NCBI RefSeq assembly: GCF_008124835.1
Contig: NZ_VNHW01000002.1
Location: 124,001 to 188,000, forward strand
Direction: 5' to 3'
DNA: 64,000 nucleotides
From: Blastococcus xanthinilyticus
GTDB lineage: Bacteria; Actinomycetota; Actinomycetes; Mycobacteriales; Geodermatophilaceae
Position 1 is the stretch's first letter. Each line of letters starts with the position of its first letter. Under the pieces are notes generated by a model. The model worked only from the letters and a program-made list of their open reading frames with translations, had not been told where the DNA came from and did no database searches. Below are positions 44,505 to 58,181 of this stretch, in pieces. A program made the translations under genes and the position numbers.

Positions 44505-44655
44505 CTGTCTGTCGTCCTCCGGACGACACCGCGACCAACTACCGTCCCCAGCGCCGCTGAGCCGCTGCCCGTGTCCCCGTCGGGAGCCCTCCGGGCCCCG
44601 CGACGGGTCCACCCCGGCTGTCTGCCGTCCCCGGCCGCCGCGGACCCGTCGCCGG

Positions 44656-45696
44656 TCAGGAGCTCAGGCGCTTCATGGTCTCCACGGTCTCGAGCCGGCC
44701 CTCGCGGGTCCCGTCGAGGGGCTGGAGCATCAGCGTCGTGACGCCGGCCTCGGCGAACGCCGCGATCCGCTCGGCGACGTGCCCCTCCGGTCCGATCAGC
44801 GAGGCCGCGCGCACCAGCTCGTCGGGCACCGCCGCCGCGGCCTCGTCCTTCTTGCCGTCGAGGTAGAGGTCCTGGACCTCCTTGGCCTCCGCCTCGTAGC
44901 CGTACCGGACGGCGAGGTCGTTGTAGAAGTTCTTCCCGCGGGCCCCCATGCCGCCGATGTAGAGGGCCAGCGACGGCCGGACGAGGTCCAGCATCGACTC
45001 GACGTCGTCGCCGATGGCCACCGGGACACCGGTGATGACCTGCAGCTCCCCGAGCGACGGGTCGCGCTTGGCCCTGCCGGCGGCGAGCGAGTCGCCCCAG
45101 ACGGAGGCGGCCTTCTCGGGCACGAAGAAGATCGGCTCCCAGGCCTCGGCGATCTCGGCGGCGAGCTCGACGTTCTTCGGCCCGAGCGCGGCCAGCATGA
45201 CCGGGACGCGGTCCCGCACCGGCGTGTTGATCAGCTTCAGCGGCTTGCCCAGGCCCGTGCCCTGCTCGGCCGGCAGCGGGACGGTGTACTTCTTGCCCTC
45301 GTGCTGCAGCCGCTCGCGGCGCCACACCTGACGGCAGATCTCCACGATCTCGCGGGTGCGCTGCAACGGTGCGTCGTAGGGGAGTCCGTGCCAGCCCTCG
45401 ATCACCTGCGGGCCCGAGGCGCCCAGCCCGAGCGTGAACCGGCCGCCGGAGACGAAGTCCAGGCCGGCGGCGGTCATGGCGGTGAGGGCCGGGGTGCGGC
45501 TGTAGATGGGCAGGATGCCGCTGAGCAGCTCCACGCGCTCGGTGACGGCCGCGAGGTACCCCAGCTGGCTCACCGCGTCGAACGTGTACACCTCGGCCAC
45601 CATGGCGAGGTCGAGGCCGGCGGCCTCCAGGTCGCGGATCTCCGCCGCGGTCTCCTGGAAGCCTCCGCTGTAGCTGGCCTGGATGCCGATGCGCAC
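44656..45696 (-). CDS. LLM-class (F420-dependent type) oxidoreductase
   Basis: A 346-residue luciferase-like TIM-barrel protein. RIGIQASYSGGFQETAAEI, ILPIYSRTPALTAMTAAGLDFVSGGRF, LGLGASGPQVIEGWHG and VPVMLAALGPKNVELAAEIAE are typical of the F420-dependent branch. It probably reduces or oxidises a small substrate with F420H2 or FMN; substrate unknown. GTG 45696 has AGGAG upstream. Alone between the rpoBC and str operons and transcribed against both. Confidence 0.85.
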   Translation of the reverse strand: MRIGIQASYSGGFQETAAEIRDLEAAGLDLAMVAEVYTFDAVSQLGYLAAVTERVELLSGILPIYSRTPALTAMTAAGLDFVSGGRFTLGLGASGPQVIEGWHGLPYDAPLQRTREIVEICRQVWRRERLQHEGKKYTVPLPAEQGTGLGKPLKLINTPVRDRVPVMLAALGPKNVELAAEIAEAWEPIFFVPEKAASVWGDSLAAGRAKRDPSLGELQVITGVPVAIGDDVESMLDLVRPSLALYIGGMGARGKNFYNDLAVRYGYEAEAKEVQDLYLDGKKDEAAAAVPDELVRAASLIGPEGHVAERIAAFAEAGVTTLMLQPLDGTREGRLETVETMKRLSS

Positions 45697-45873
45697 GTCG
45701 CACTCCTGTCGTCTCCCGGCACCACGGTGGCGCCGATCGCACCGTAACGGGCGCCGCACGGGGGAGCGGCGGAGCTGTCCCCGGGCGGTCTCCGGCGGTA
45801 CTGTCCCCGGGACCCGTGCGCCTGCCCCGCCCCCGCCGGTCGACCTGTCGACCGCGGTGTGAGGGACCCGGCT

Positions 45874-45902
45874 TTGACCGGCTCCGCAGGCACGCGTATC
45901 GT
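45874..45902 (+). promoter_or_regulatory. str operon (rpsL) promoter
   Basis: TTGACC (45874-45879), 17-nt spacer, TATCGT (45897-45902). Start near 45909 leaves a leader of about 316 nt before rpsL. Confidence 0.8.
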
Positions 45903-45961
45903 GGTCAGCCGTGCCCAGGGTGCCCTGGGCCTGCTCCCGTTCGCGGTGCGCCTGGGTGGTC

Positions 45962-45977
45962 GGAGGACATGTCCTCC
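45962..45977. promoter_or_regulatory. Perfect 16-bp palindrome in the rpsL leader
   Basis: GGAGGACATGTCCTCC lies about 53 nt after the predicted transcription start. As DNA it could be a dimeric repressor site; as RNA its two arms pair directly, and one is an SD-like GGAGG. The rest of the leader (45909-46224) has no firm gene; an Arg/Pro-rich open frame from ATG 45969 to 46208 ends on the rpsL ribosome site but lacks support. Confidence 0.5.
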
Positions 45978-46224
45978 AGGCCGCCGGGGACCACCTCTCC
46001 GGCCCGGCCGGGGGGTGGCGGCGCCGGAGTCGCGAGGGGCAACCGAGTTCGGTCCGACACCGGGACCGGTCCCGGGAAGGGCGACACGCCCGACCCCGTG
46101 GACCGGACGGAGGAACACGGCCGGGCTCGGGAAGGTTCCACCAGGGACCGGCACCCGAGCACCACCCGCAGAGCACCACACAGACGAGCACCACCCCAGC
46201 GCAGGTAGGAGATCCAGGCCACCC

Positions 46225-46599
46225 ATGCCCACGATCAACCAGCTGGTCCGCAAGGGCCGCGAGGACAAGGTCGTCAAGACCACGACGCCGGCGTTGAAGG
46301 GTTCCCCCCAGCGCCGCGGCGTGTGCACCCGCGTGTACACGACGACGCCGAAGAAGCCGAACTCGGCGCTGCGCAAGGTCGCCCGCGTCCGCCTCACCAG
46401 TGGCATCGAGGTCACCGCCTACATCCCCGGTGTCGGCCACAACCTGCAGGAGCACTCGATGGTGCTCGTGCGCGGGGGCCGCGTGAAGGACCTGCCGGGC
46501 GTCCGGTACAAGATCATCCGCGGCTCGCTGGACACCCAGGGTGTCCGCAACCGCAAGCAGGCTCGCAGCAAGTACGGCGCCAAGAAGGAGAAGAGCTAA
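46225..46599 (+). CDS. rpsL: 30S ribosomal protein S12
   Basis: 124 residues, standard length. It shapes the decoding centre. K43 ([12 protein letters not shown]) and K88 ([13 protein letters not shown]), the sites changed in streptomycin resistance, are wild type. ATG 46225 follows AGGAGAT; the longer open frame upstream reads the leader. The stop TAA shares its last base with the rpsG ATG. Confidence 0.97.
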   Translation: MPTINQLVRKGREDKVVKTTTPALKGSPQRRGVCTRVYTTTPKKPNSALRKVARVRLTSGIEVTAYIPGVGHNLQEHSMVLVRGGRVKDLPGVRYKIIRGSLDTQGVRNRKQARSKYGAKKEKS

Positions 46600-47069
46600 T
46601 GCCGCGCAAGGGCCCCGCGCCGAAGCGTCCGCTCATCGCCGACCCGGTGTACCAGTCGCCGCTGGTCACCCAGCTGGTGAACAAGGTGCTCGTCGACGGC
46701 AAGCGCTCGGTCGCCGAGGCGATCGTCTACGGCGCCCTCGAGGGTGCCCGCGCCAAGAGCGACACCGACCCGGTCGTCACGCTGAAGCGTGCGCTGGACA
46801 ACGTGAAGCCCGCCCTCGAGGTCCGCAGCCGCCGCGTCGGTGGTGCGACCTACCAGGTCCCGGTCGAGGTGCGCGCCTCCCGCAGCACCACGCTGGGCCT
46901 GCGCTGGCTGATCCAGTACAGCCGGGCCCGTCGTGAGAAGACGATGACCGAGCGCCTGATGAACGAGCTGCTCGACGCGAGCAATGGTCTGGGTGCCGCC
47001 GTCAAGCGGCGCGAGGACACCCACAAGATGGCCGAGTCGAACAAGGCCTTCGCGCACTACCGCTGGTGA
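46599..47069 (+). CDS. rpsG: 30S ribosomal protein S7
   Basis: 156 residues, head-domain assembly protein. [20 protein letters not shown] at the start and the [17 protein letters not shown] tail are family-typical. ATG 46599 overlaps the rpsL stop (TAATG), with AAGGAG just upstream. In E. coli S7 is the str operon repressor; that control is not evident here. Confidence 0.97.
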   Translation: MPRKGPAPKRPLIADPVYQSPLVTQLVNKVLVDGKRSVAEAIVYGALEGARAKSDTDPVVTLKRALDNVKPALEVRSRRVGGATYQVPVEVRASRSTTLGLRWLIQYSRARREKTMTERLMNELLDASNGLGAAVKRREDTHKMAESNKAFAHYRW

Positions 47070-47154
47070 CGTCCGTCCACCGGCACCCGCGGCCGGCGGG
47101 TAGTCCGGGCCACCCCCGGACCCCGCTCGCGGACCAGAACAAAGAGGAGAAGTA

Positions 47155-49254
<2,100 letters not shown>

Positions 49255-49353
49255 GTCGAGCAAGCGGAATGCGGGCCGATCGCCCGCGTTCTCAGAGCAG
49301 AGCCCCCACCCCAGAGCACGCACCACCTGCGTAACCACGAGGAGAGGAACCCA

Positions 49354-50547
<1,194 letters not shown>

Positions 50548-50553
50548 CACCCT

Positions 50554-50588
50554 GACGGGCGGCGGCCGGGGACCGGCCGCCGCCCGTC
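50554..50588 (+). terminator. Terminator after tuf
   Basis: 16-bp perfect stem GACGGGCGGCGGCCGG / CCGGCCGCCGCCCGTC with loop GGA, directly after the stop. A second small hairpin GTCCGGGC / GCCCGGAC (50596-50615) follows, in the leader region of the S10 operon; no clear S10 promoter was found. Confidence 0.9.
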
Positions 50589-50680
50589 GCCGGGTGTCCG
50601 GGCACGAGCCCGGACGCCCACCCGGGGTCAGCAGACCCACTTGATCTTTCACAACCGATCGGCAGGAGCGAGAACAGGCG

Positions 50681-50986
50681 ATGGCGGGACAGAAGATCCG
50701 CATCCGGCTGAAGGCCTACGACCACGAAGCGATCGACGCCTCGGCGCGGCGCATCGTCGAGACGGTGACGAAGACCGGAGCGCGCGTCGTCGGCCCGGTG
50801 CCGCTGCCGACGGAGAAGAACGTCTATGCCGTGATCCGGTCTCCGCACAAGTACAAGGACTCCTTCGAGCACTTCGAGATGCGGACCCACAAGCGGCTCA
50901 TCGACATCCTCGACCCGACGCCGAAGACGGTCGACGCGCTCATGCGCATCGACCTGCCGGCTTCGGTCGACGTCAACATTCAGTAA
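50681..50986 (+). CDS. rpsJ: 30S ribosomal protein S10
   Basis: 101 residues, [20 protein letters not shown] at the N-terminus. Head protein of the 30S subunit and, as NusE, partner of NusG in transcription-translation coupling. First gene of the S10 operon; GGCAGGAGCGAG precedes ATG. Confidence 0.97.
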   Translation: MAGQKIRIRLKAYDHEAIDASARRIVETVTKTGARVVGPVPLPTEKNVYAVIRSPHKYKDSFEHFEMRTHKRLIDILDPTPKTVDALMRIDLPASVDVNIQ

Positions 50987-51001
50987 GGGCAGTCAGCAGA
51001 C

Positions 51002-51667
51002 ATGGCGAGCACATTTCGCGGGCTCCTCGGCGAGAAGCTGGGGATGACCCAGGTTTTCGACGAGAACAACCGCCTCGTGCCGGTGACCGTCGTCAAGGCG
51101 GGTCCGTGTGTGGTGACCCAGGTGCGCACCCCCGAGGTCGACGGCTACTCCGCCGTCCAGCTCGGGTTCGGTGAGATCGACCCGCGCAAGGTGAACCGTC
51201 CCGAGGGCGGGCACTTCACCAAGGCGGGCGTGACGCCGCGGCGCCACCTGGTGGAACTGCGCACCTCGGACGCCGGCAACTACACGGTCGGCCAGGAGCT
51301 GACCACCGAGGTCTTCGACGGCGTGGCCAAGGTCGACGTCATCGGCACCAGCAAGGGCAAGGGCACCGCCGGTGTCATGAAGCGGCACGGGTTCAAGGGT
51401 CTGGGCGCCGGCCACGGCACCCACCGCAAGCACCGTGCGCCCGGCTCCATCGGTGGCGCGTCCACCCCCGGCCGCGTCTTCAAGGGCCTGCGCATGGCCG
51501 GCCGCATGGGCGCGGTGAAGACCACGACCCTGTCGCTCAACGTCCACAAGGTGGACGCGGAGCGCGGCCTGCTGCTGATCAAGGGCGCCATCCCCGGCCC
51601 GAAGGGCGGCCTCGTGCTCGTCCGTTCGGCCGTCAAGGGTGGCCCCGTGGGGAGTGACGACAAGTGA
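51002..51667 (+). CDS. rplC: 50S ribosomal protein L3
   Basis: 221 residues; reaches toward the peptidyl-transferase centre through its central loop ([20 protein letters not shown]). [15 protein letters not shown] opens the protein. Weak ribosome site; 15 nt from rpsJ, stop overlapping the rplD GTG. Confidence 0.97.
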   Translation: MASTFRGLLGEKLGMTQVFDENNRLVPVTVVKAGPCVVTQVRTPEVDGYSAVQLGFGEIDPRKVNRPEGGHFTKAGVTPRRHLVELRTSDAGNYTVGQELTTEVFDGVAKVDVIGTSKGKGTAGVMKRHGFKGLGAGHGTHRKHRAPGSIGGASTPGRVFKGLRMAGRMGAVKTTTLSLNVHKVDAERGLLLIKGAIPGPKGGLVLVRSAVKGGPVGSDDK

Positions 51668-52455
51668 CCGCATCAACGAGTGAAGGCACCGTCGGAGCGC
51701 GCACCGACCGCGAGGTCGAGGTCCGCACCCCGGCCGGGGAGACCACCGGCAGCGTCACGCTGCCCGGCGAGCTCTTCGACGCCAACGCCAACGTCTCGCT
51801 CATGCACCAGGTGGTCGTGGCGCAGCTCGCCGCGGCCCGCCAGGGCACGCACGCGACGAAGACGCGGGCGCAGGTCAGCGGTGGTGGCGTCAAGCCGTAC
51901 CGGCAGAAGGGCACCGGCCGCGCCCGTCAGGGCTCGATCCGCGCGCCGCAGTTCACCGGCGGTGGCACGGTGCACGGTCCGCAGCCGCGCGACTACAGCC
52001 AGCGGACCCCGAAGAAGATGAAGGCCGCCGCCCTGCGCGGTGCCCTCTCCGACCGGGCCCGCGAGGGTCGCGTGCACGTCGTCTCGGCGTTCGTGGACGG
52101 CGACGCCCCGAAGACCAAGTCGGCGCTGGCCACCCTCAACGCGGTGACCCAGGCCAAGCGGGTGCTGGTCGTCCTGGACCGGGACGACGTCCTGAACTGG
52201 GTCAGCCTGCGCAACGTGCCCGAGGTCCACCTCATCGAGGCCGGCCAGCTGAACACCTACGACGTGCTGGTGTCCGACGAGGTCGTCTTCACCGAGACGG
52301 CGCTCGCCGAGTTCGTCGCCGGCCCGGCCAAGGGCAAGCGCTCGGGCGCCGAGCTGCCGGACCTCGCCACCTCGGAGATCCCCGGTGGCATCCCGTCCAT
52401 CGCCCCCGCCGTCGGCGAGGGCACCGTCGAAGAGACCACCGAGGAGAAGGCATGA
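51664..52455 (+). CDS. rplD: 50S ribosomal protein L4
   Basis: 263 residues. The extended tunnel loop ([21 protein letters not shown]) and the globular part are complete. It carries about 25 extra N-terminal and 40 extra C-terminal residues, both low-complexity. In E. coli L4 represses this operon; not shown here. GTGA overlap with rplC, ATGA overlap with rplW. Confidence 0.96.
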   Translation: MTASTSEGTVGARTDREVEVRTPAGETTGSVTLPGELFDANANVSLMHQVVVAQLAAARQGTHATKTRAQVSGGGVKPYRQKGTGRARQGSIRAPQFTGGGTVHGPQPRDYSQRTPKKMKAAALRGALSDRAREGRVHVVSAFVDGDAPKTKSALATLNAVTQAKRVLVVLDRDDVLNWVSLRNVPEVHLIEAGQLNTYDVLVSDEVVFTETALAEFVAGPAKGKRSGAELPDLATSEIPGGIPSIAPAVGEGTVEETTEEKA

Positions 52456-52754
52456 GCGTCCGCGACCCCCGGGACGTCCTGCTCGCCCCGGTCATCTCCG
52501 AGAAGAGCTACGGGCTGCTCGACAGCAACCAGTACACCTTCATCGTGCTGCCCGAGGCCAACAAGACGCAGATCAAGATCGCGGTCGAGCAGATCTTCAA
52601 CGTGAAGGTCCTCGGCGTGAACACGATCAACCGCCAGGGCAAGCGCAAGCGCAGCCGGGGCACGCAGATGGGCAAGCGCAAGGACACCAAGCGCGCCATC
52701 GTCTCCCTGGCTGCCGGCGACCGCATCGAGATCTTCGGGGGCCCGGGCACCTGA
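52452..52754 (+). CDS. rplW: 50S ribosomal protein L23
   Basis: 100 residues; binding site for trigger factor and SRP at the tunnel exit. [19 protein letters not shown] and the basic [19 protein letters not shown] loop are typical. ATG overlaps the rplD stop. Confidence 0.97.
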   Translation: MSVRDPRDVLLAPVISEKSYGLLDSNQYTFIVLPEANKTQIKIAVEQIFNVKVLGVNTINRQGKRKRSRGTQMGKRKDTKRAIVSLAAGDRIEIFGGPGT

Positions 52755-52824
52755 GGCGGGCGCGAGCCCACCCCACCACCCGGACCTCACGGACCAGAGA
52801 TAGAAGACAGGGACTGAGTCAGCA

Positions 52825-53658
52825 ATGGCTATCCGCAAGTACAAGCCGACGACGCCGGGCCGCCGCGGCTCCAGCGTCGCCGACTTCGCCGAGGTCACCC
52901 GCGACCACCCCGAGAAGTCGCTGGTCCGGCCGCTGCACGGTCGTGGCGGGCGCAACGTGCACGGGAAGGTCACCGCTCGTCACCAGGGCGGCGGGCACAA
53001 GCGCGCGTACCGGGTGATCGACTTCCGTCGCGCCGACAAGGACGGTGTGCCGGCCAAGGTCGCGCACATCGAGTACGACCCGAACCGCACGTCGCGGATC
53101 GCCCTCCTGCACTTCGCGGACGGCGAGAAGCGGTACATCATCGCGCCGGCCCGCCTGAAGCAGGGCGACACGATCGAGTGCGGCCCCGCCGCCGACATCA
53201 AGCCGGGCAACAACCTGCCGCTCCGGAACATCCCGGTCGGCACGGTGGTTCACGCCATTGAGCTCCGCCCCGGTGGCGGCGCCAAGATCGCCCGGTCCGC
53301 GGGCACGAGCGTCCAGCTCGTCGCTCGTGAGGGCCGGTTCGCCCAGCTGCGCATGCCGTCGGGCGAGATCCGCAACGTCGACGTGCGCTGTCGCGCGACC
53401 GTCGGCGAGGTGGGCAATGCCGAGCAGTCGAACATCAACTGGGGCAAGGCCGGTCGGATGCGGTGGAAGGGCAAGCGCCCGACCGTCCGCGGTGTGGCCA
53501 TGAACCCGGTCGACCACCCGCACGGTGGTGGTGAGGGCAAGACCTCCGGTGGGCGCCACCCGGTGAACCCGAAGGGCAAGCCGGAGGGCCGGACGCGCAA
53601 GCGGAAGGCCAGTGACGCCCTGATCGTGCGCCGCCGGCGCACCAACAAGAAGCGCTGA
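52825..53658 (+). CDS. rplB: 50S ribosomal protein L2
   Basis: 277 residues; near the peptidyl-transferase centre, needed for subunit joining. The conserved loop [20 protein letters not shown] holds the key His. Begins [17 protein letters not shown]. Weak ribosome site 70 nt after rplW. Confidence 0.98.
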   Translation: MAIRKYKPTTPGRRGSSVADFAEVTRDHPEKSLVRPLHGRGGRNVHGKVTARHQGGGHKRAYRVIDFRRADKDGVPAKVAHIEYDPNRTSRIALLHFADGEKRYIIAPARLKQGDTIECGPAADIKPGNNLPLRNIPVGTVVHAIELRPGGGAKIARSAGTSVQLVAREGRFAQLRMPSGEIRNVDVRCRATVGEVGNAEQSNINWGKAGRMRWKGKRPTVRGVAMNPVDHPHGGGEGKTSGGRHPVNPKGKPEGRTRKRKASDALIVRRRRTNKKR

Positions 53659-53681
53659 GCGGGTAGAGGAGTCCGACAGAC

Positions 53682-53963
53682 ATGCCACGCAGCCTGAAGA
53701 AGGGCCCGTTCGTCGACGACCACCTGCTCAAGAAGGTGGACGCCCAGAACGAAAAGGGCACCAAGAACGTGATCCGCACCTGGTCACGCCGCTCGACGAT
53801 CATCCCGGACATGCTGGGTCACACCCTCGCGGTGCACGACGGCCGCAAGCACGTCCCGGTGTTCGTCACCGAGGCGATGGTCGGGCACAAGCTCGGGGAG
53901 TTCGCGCCCACGCGCACCTTCCGCGGGCACATCAAGGACGACCGCCGCTCGCGGCGGGGCTGA
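53682..53963 (+). CDS. rpsS: 30S ribosomal protein S19
   Basis: 93 residues; 30S head, contacts S13. [20 protein letters not shown] and [16 protein letters not shown] are diagnostic. AGAGGAG before ATG. Confidence 0.98.
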   Translation: MPRSLKKGPFVDDHLLKKVDAQNEKGTKNVIRTWSRRSTIIPDMLGHTLAVHDGRKHVPVFVTEAMVGHKLGEFAPTRTFRGHIKDDRRSRRG

Positions 53964-53983
53964 CCAGGTAGAGAGAGATTCAG

Positions 53984-54448
53984 ATGACTTCCCAGTTGGG
54001 ACAGGAGGCGCCGGTCGCCCGGGCTACGGCCCGGTTCGTCCGCGTGACCCCCATGAAGGCCCGCCGGGTGGTGGATCTCATCCGCTACCTGCCGACCGAC
54101 GAGGCCCTGGCGCTGCTGCGGTTCGCTCCGCAGTCGGCCAGCGAGCCGGTCGCGAAGGTCGTCGCCAGTGCGGTGGCCAACGCCGAGCACAACCTGCAGC
54201 TGGACCCGGCTGCGCTCGTGGTCAGCGCCGCCTACGTCGACGAGGGCCCCACGCTCAAGCGGATCCGTCCGCGCGCGCAGGGCCGAGCGTTCCGCATCAA
54301 CAAGCGGACCAGCCACATCACCGTCGAGGTGAGCGAGGTCGCCACCAGCGCCGAGCTCGCGCAGAAGTCGCGCAAGGCGCGTCGGGACACCGGTCAGTCC
54401 GGCCCGGCGACGCAGCAGACGAACAACACGAGGGGAGGGACCCGCTAG
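53984..54448 (+). CDS. rplV: 50S ribosomal protein L22
   Basis: 154 residues; its beta-hairpin lines the exit tunnel ([20 protein letters not shown]). A Gln/Asn/Thr-rich tail of about 25 residues follows. Its TAG shares a base with the rpsC GTG. Confidence 0.96.
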   Translation: MTSQLGQEAPVARATARFVRVTPMKARRVVDLIRYLPTDEALALLRFAPQSASEPVAKVVASAVANAEHNLQLDPAALVVSAAYVDEGPTLKRIRPRAQGRAFRINKRTSHITVEVSEVATSAELAQKSRKARRDTGQSGPATQQTNNTRGGTR

Positions 54449-55365
54449 TGGGTCAGAAGGTCAACCCGCACGGGTTCCGACTCGGGATCACCACCGACTA
54501 CAAGTCCCGGTGGTACGCGGACAAGCTGTACAAGGACTACGTCAAGGAAGACGTCGCGATCCGCAAGCTCATGTCCAAGGGCATGGAGCGGGCCGGCATC
54601 TCCAAGGTGGAGATCGAGCGCACCCGTGACCGGGTCCGCGTCGACATCCACACCGCCCGTCCGGGCATCGTCATCGGCCGCCGCGGCGCCGAGGCCGACC
54701 GCATCCGCGGCGAGCTCGAGAAGCTCACCGGCAAGCAGGTGCAGCTGAACATCCTCGAGGTCAAGAACCCCGAGTCCGACGCGCAGCTGGTCGCCCAGGG
54801 CGTCGCCGAGCAGCTCTCCAGCCGGGTCAGCTTCCGCCGTGCCATGCGCAAGGCCATGCAGTCGGCCCAGCGCAGCCCGCAGGTCAAGGGCATCCGGGTG
54901 CAGTGCTCGGGTCGCCTCGGCGGCACGGAGATGAGCCGGTCGGAGTTCTACCGCGAGGGCCGGGTGCCGCTGCACACGCTTCGCGCGAACATCGACTACG
55001 GCATCTACGAGGCCCGGACGACCTTCGGCCGCATCGGCGTGAAGGTCTGGATCTACAAGGGCGACGTCAGCGGCTCGCGGGCCGAGCGTGCCGCCCTCGA
55101 GGCGCTCGCCGACCGCCAGCAGCGTCGCGAGCGGGCCCAGCGCCCGCAGCGCCGCTCCGGCTCCTCGGGCACCACCGCCGGTGGCACCGAGGCCGGCCGC
55201 GCCGCCCAGTCCTCGACCGGTCCCGCGACCGACCCGACCGAGGCCGTCGTCGCGCAGACCTCCGGCGAGGTCGCGCCCGAGCAGACGATCGCCGAGTCCG
55301 CGGGCCCCGAGGCCACCGCCGCGGCCGAGAACACGGCCGCCGAGAACCCCACGACGGAGGGCTGA
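54448..55365 (+). CDS. rpsC: 30S ribosomal protein S3 with long C-terminal tail
   Basis: 305 residues. KH domain ([20 protein letters not shown]) and C-terminal domain match S3, which helps unwind mRNA at the entry site. About 85 residues after position 220 are an Ala/Thr/Glu/Pro-rich tail, first basic then acidic. GTG start. Confidence 0.96.
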   Translation: MGQKVNPHGFRLGITTDYKSRWYADKLYKDYVKEDVAIRKLMSKGMERAGISKVEIERTRDRVRVDIHTARPGIVIGRRGAEADRIRGELEKLTGKQVQLNILEVKNPESDAQLVAQGVAEQLSSRVSFRRAMRKAMQSAQRSPQVKGIRVQCSGRLGGTEMSRSEFYREGRVPLHTLRANIDYGIYEARTTFGRIGVKVWIYKGDVSGSRAERAALEALADRQQRRERAQRPQRRSGSSGTTAGGTEAGRAAQSSTGPATDPTEAVVAQTSGEVAPEQTIAESAGPEATAAAENTAAENPTTEG

Positions 55366-55368
55366 CAC

Positions 55369-55785
55369 GTGCTGATCCCACGGCGCGTCAAGCACCGCAA
55401 GCAGCACCACCCGAGCCGGTCCGGCCGGGCCAAGGGTGGCACCGAGATCAACTTCGGCGAGTACGCCATCCAGGCGCTCGAGCCGGCGTACGTCACCAAC
55501 CGGCAGATCGAGTCCGCGCGTATCGCGATGACCCGGCACATCCGGCGTGGCGGCAAGGTGTGGATCTCGATCTACCCGGACCGTCCGCTGACCAAGAAGC
55601 CCGCCGAGACCCGCATGGGTTCCGGTAAGGGTTCGCCCGAGTGGTGGGTGGCCAACGTCAAGCCCGGCCGCGTGCTGTTCGAGCTGTCCGGTGTCGCCGA
55701 GCCCGTCGCCCGTGAGGCGATGCGCCGCGCGATCCACAAGCTGCCGATGAAGTGCCGCTTCATCACGCGTGAAGGAGAAGTGTGA
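55369..55785 (+). CDS. rplP: 50S ribosomal protein L16
   Basis: 138 residues; organises the A-site tRNA region of 23S r[22 protein letters not shown] and [14 protein letters not shown] are family signatures; the Arg in the GSGKG loop region is intact. GTG start 3 nt after rpsC. Confidence 0.97.
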   Translation: MLIPRRVKHRKQHHPSRSGRAKGGTEINFGEYAIQALEPAYVTNRQIESARIAMTRHIRRGGKVWISIYPDRPLTKKPAETRMGSGKGSPEWWVANVKPGRVLFELSGVAEPVAREAMRRAIHKLPMKCRFITREGEV

Positions 55786-56018
55786 TGGCCGCCGGTCTGA
55801 CCGCTCCCGAGCTGCGGGAGCTCTCCGTCGATGAGCTGGCCGCGCGGCTGCGCGAGTCGAAGGAAGAACTGTTCAACCTGCGGTTCCAGGTGGCCACCGG
55901 CCAGCTGGACAACAACCGGCGACTGCAGACCGTCCGCCGCGACATCGCCCGGATCTACACGATCATGCGCGAGCGCGAGCTGGGTCTCTCGGTCGCCCCG
56001 AGCGAGGGTGTGGCATGA
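55785..56018 (+). CDS. rpmC: 50S ribosomal protein L29
   Basis: 77 residues, two helices at the tunnel exit ([20 protein letters not shown], then [20 protein letters not shown]). ATG 55785 after GAAGGAGAAG is preferred to GTG 55782. It shares one base with the rplP stop. Confidence 0.95.
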   Translation: MAAGLTAPELRELSVDELAARLRESKEELFNLRFQVATGQLDNNRRLQTVRRDIARIYTIMRERELGLSVAPSEGVA

Positions 56019-56305
56019 GCGAGACCCAGGAGAGCAGCGGCCCCGGCCTGGCCGGCCGTGGCTACCGCAAGGTCCGCGAAGGACTGGTCGTCAGCGACAA
56101 GATGGAGAAGACCATCGTCGTCGAGGTCGAGGACCGCGTGAAGCACGGCCTGTACGGCAAGGTCATCCGCCGTACGAGCAAGCTGAAGGCGCACGACGAG
56201 CAGGGCGTCGCCGGCATCGGTGACCGCGTGCAGATCATGGAGACCCGGCCGACGTCGGCCACCAAGCGGTGGCGGCTGGTCGAGGTCATCGAGAAGGCGA
56301 AGTAA
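56015..56305 (+). CDS. rpsQ: 30S ribosomal protein S17
   Basis: 96 residues, OB-fold primary 16S binder: [20 protein letters not shown] and [20 protein letters not shown]. Short Gly/Ser N-terminal extension. ATGA overlap with rpmC; last gene before a 211-bp gap. Confidence 0.97.
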   Translation: MSETQESSGPGLAGRGYRKVREGLVVSDKMEKTIVVEVEDRVKHGLYGKVIRRTSKLKAHDEQGVAGIGDRVQIMETRPTSATKRWRLVEVIEKAK

Positions 56306-56414
56306 CCACGGGGCTCCGCCCGTGACCGGCCCTCCGGGGCCGGCGCGGGTAGGAGTACCCTGGACCACTGGCGCGCCCTCGGGCGGCGCCACATCCCGGT
56401 CCTCGTGCAACGGT

Positions 56415-56443
56415 GCGCACCGGCGGCTCAGCCGCCGGTGCGC
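56415..56443 (+). terminator. Hairpin between S10 and spc gene groups
   Basis: Perfect 13-bp stem GCGCACCGGCGGC / GCCGCCGGTGCGC with a TCA loop, no T-run. Upstream, TACCCT (56354-56359) could be a -10 for a spc promoter, but then the hairpin would lie in its leader. Either attenuation or operon separation is possible. Confidence 0.6.
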
Positions 56444-56516
56444 CCGCACGCGGGGTTCCGGACAGCCGGTTCACCGTTCCGGCCCGGCTGTCACCACAAG
56501 TAATGGGGAGTAGGAC

Positions 56517-56885
56517 GTGATCCAGCAGGAGTCGCGGCTGCGAGTCGCCGACAACACCGGTGCGAAGGAGATCCTCTGCATCCGGGTGCTCGGCGGTTCC
56601 GGGCGACGCTACGCGGGCATCGGCGACGTCATCGTCGGCACCGTGAAGGACGCCCTCCCGGGTGCCGGCGTCAAGAAGGGCGACGTGGTCAAGGCCGTCG
56701 TCGTCCGCACGGTGAAGGAGCGCCGTCGTCCCGACGGTTCCTACATCCGCTTCGACGAGAACGCCGCGGTGATCATCCGCGACAGCGGCGACCCGCGCGG
56801 GACGCGCATCTTCGGGCCGGTCGGCCGGGAGCTCCGCGACAAGCGCTTCATGCGGATCATCTCGCTCGCCCCGGAGGTGCTGTGA
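56517..56885 (+). CDS. rplN: 50S ribosomal protein L14
   Basis: 122 residues, standard. [20 protein letters not shown] and the [18 protein letters not shown] segment are diagnostic. GTG behind GGGGAGTAGGA. Contacts 16S rRNA at the subunit bridge. Confidence 0.98.
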   Translation: MIQQESRLRVADNTGAKEILCIRVLGGSGRRYAGIGDVIVGTVKDALPGAGVKKGDVVKAVVVRTVKERRRPDGSYIRFDENAAVIIRDSGDPRGTRIFGPVGRELRDKRFMRIISLAPEVL

Positions 56886-56887
56886 TC

Positions 56888-57235
56888 ATGGCTCAGGCAG
56901 CCAGCGGGAAGACCCCGTCGATGAAGGTGAAGAAGGGCGACACCGTCCTCGTGCTGTCCGGCAAGGACAAGGGCGCGAAGGGCCGTGTCATCGCCGCCTA
57001 CCCCAAGCTCCAGAAGGTGCTGGTGGAGGGCGTCGGCCGGGTGAAGAAGCACACCCGGATCAGCTCGACGCAGCGCGGCGCCCAGCAGGGCGGGATCGTC
57101 ACGCAGGAGGCGCCCATCCACGTGAGCAACGTGATGGTGATCGACTCCGAGGACAAGCCGACCCGGGTCGGCTACCGCAAGGACGAGGAAGGCCGCAGCA
57201 TCCGGGTCTCGCGGCGCACCGGTAAGGACCTCTGA
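56888..57235 (+). CDS. rplX: 50S ribosomal protein L24
   Basis: 115 residues; KOW-type assembly initiator ([20 protein letters not shown]). The choice between GTG 56882, which overlaps the rplN stop, and ATG 56888 is open; GGAGG (56873-56877) suits both. Confidence 0.95.
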   Translation: MAQAASGKTPSMKVKKGDTVLVLSGKDKGAKGRVIAAYPKLQKVLVEGVGRVKKHTRISSTQRGAQQGGIVTQEAPIHVSNVMVIDSEDKPTRVGYRKDEEGRSIRVSRRTGKDL

Positions 57236-57240
57236 GCCCC

Positions 57241-57825
57241 ATGAGCGCACCCACCCGTGAGCTGCCCCGCATGCTCGCCAACTACCGCGACACCATCGTG
57301 CCGGCGCTGCAGAGCGAGTTCGGCTACGAGAACGTCATGCAGATCCCCCGGCTGACCAAGATCGTGGTCAACATGGGCGTCGGCGAGGCCACCCGCGACG
57401 CGAAGCTGATGGACGGCGCGGTCCGCGACCTGACCGCCATCACCGGCCAGAAGCCGGCCGTCGTCCGGGCCCGCAAGTCCATCGCGCAGTTCAAGCTGCG
57501 CGAGGGCATGCCGATCGGCGCGAAGGTCACCCTCCGCGGCGACCGCATGTGGGAGTTCCTCGACCGGCTGCTGTCGCTGGCGCTGCCCCGTATCCGCGAC
57601 TTCCGCGGCCTGAACGCCAAGCAGTTCGACGGGCACGGCAACTACACGTTCGGGCTGAACGAGCAGTCGATGTTCCGCGAGATCGACGTCGACAAGATCG
57701 ACCGGCAGCGCGGCATGGACATCACGCTGGTCACCACCGCCACCACCGACGAGGAGGGTCGCGAGCTGCTCCGCCAGCTCGGTTTCCCCTTCGCCGGTCA
57801 GCCCGTCGTCACGACCGTCCGCTGA
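57241..57825 (+). CDS. rplE: 50S ribosomal protein L5
   Basis: 194 residues; 5S rRNA binder contacting P-site t[23 protein letters not shown] and [19 protein letters not shown] are signatures. Five nt after rplX. Confidence 0.98.
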   Translation: MSAPTRELPRMLANYRDTIVPALQSEFGYENVMQIPRLTKIVVNMGVGEATRDAKLMDGAVRDLTAITGQKPAVVRARKSIAQFKLREGMPIGAKVTLRGDRMWEFLDRLLSLALPRIRDFRGLNAKQFDGHGNYTFGLNEQSMFREIDVDKIDRQRGMDITLVTTATTDEEGRELLRQLGFPFAGQPVVTTVR

Positions 57826-57844
57826 GTCGGGCAGGAGAGAAGCT

Positions 57845-58030
57845 ATGGCCAAGAAGGCGCTGATCAACAAGGCGGCCCGCAAGCCCAAGTTCGCGGTTCG
57901 CGGGTACACCCGCTGCCAGCGGTGCGGTCGCCCGCACGCGGTCTTCCGCAAGTTCGGCCTGTGCCGGATCTGCCTGCGGGAGATGGCGCACGCCGGGGAG
58001 CTCCCCGGCGTCCGCAAGTCCAGCTGGTGA
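57845..58030 (+). CDS. rpsZ: 30S ribosomal protein S14, zinc-binding type
   Basis: 61 residues. Both CxxC pairs of the zinc form are present (CQRC and CRIC), so this is the zinc-containing type found in the spc operon of actinobacteria. GCAGGAGAG before ATG. Confidence 0.97.
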   Translation: MAKKALINKAARKPKFAVRGYTRCQRCGRPHAVFRKFGLCRICLREMAHAGELPGVRKSSW

Positions 58031-58034
58031 AGGA

Positions 58035-58077
58035 CCCGGCCGCTCTCCAGGGCACGCCCTGGGGCCCTGCGGCCGGG
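58035..58077 (+). terminator. Nested hairpin after rpsZ
   Basis: Outer stem CCCGGCCGC (58035-58043) / GCGGCCGGG (58069-58077) and inner CCAGGGC / GCCCTGG (58047-58062), then CCGTTCC. Terminator-like, but rpsH is expected on the same transcript, so attenuation or processing may apply. The next 100 nt show no promoter I trust. Confidence 0.6.
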
Positions 58078-58181
58078 CCGTTCCATCCCTTTCAGTAGCA
58101 CCACCGATCGCCGAGAGGCCCAGCGCCAAGTCTCCGAGACCCAGCGCATGAGGAACCGCGGCGAGAGAGGCACCACTCCCC

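Noticed and set aside
45969-46208. 79-codon Arg/Pro-rich frame in the rpsL leader
   Set aside because: The only SD is 2 nt away inside the palindrome, with no domain; likely chance, though its stop falls on the rpsL ribosome site.
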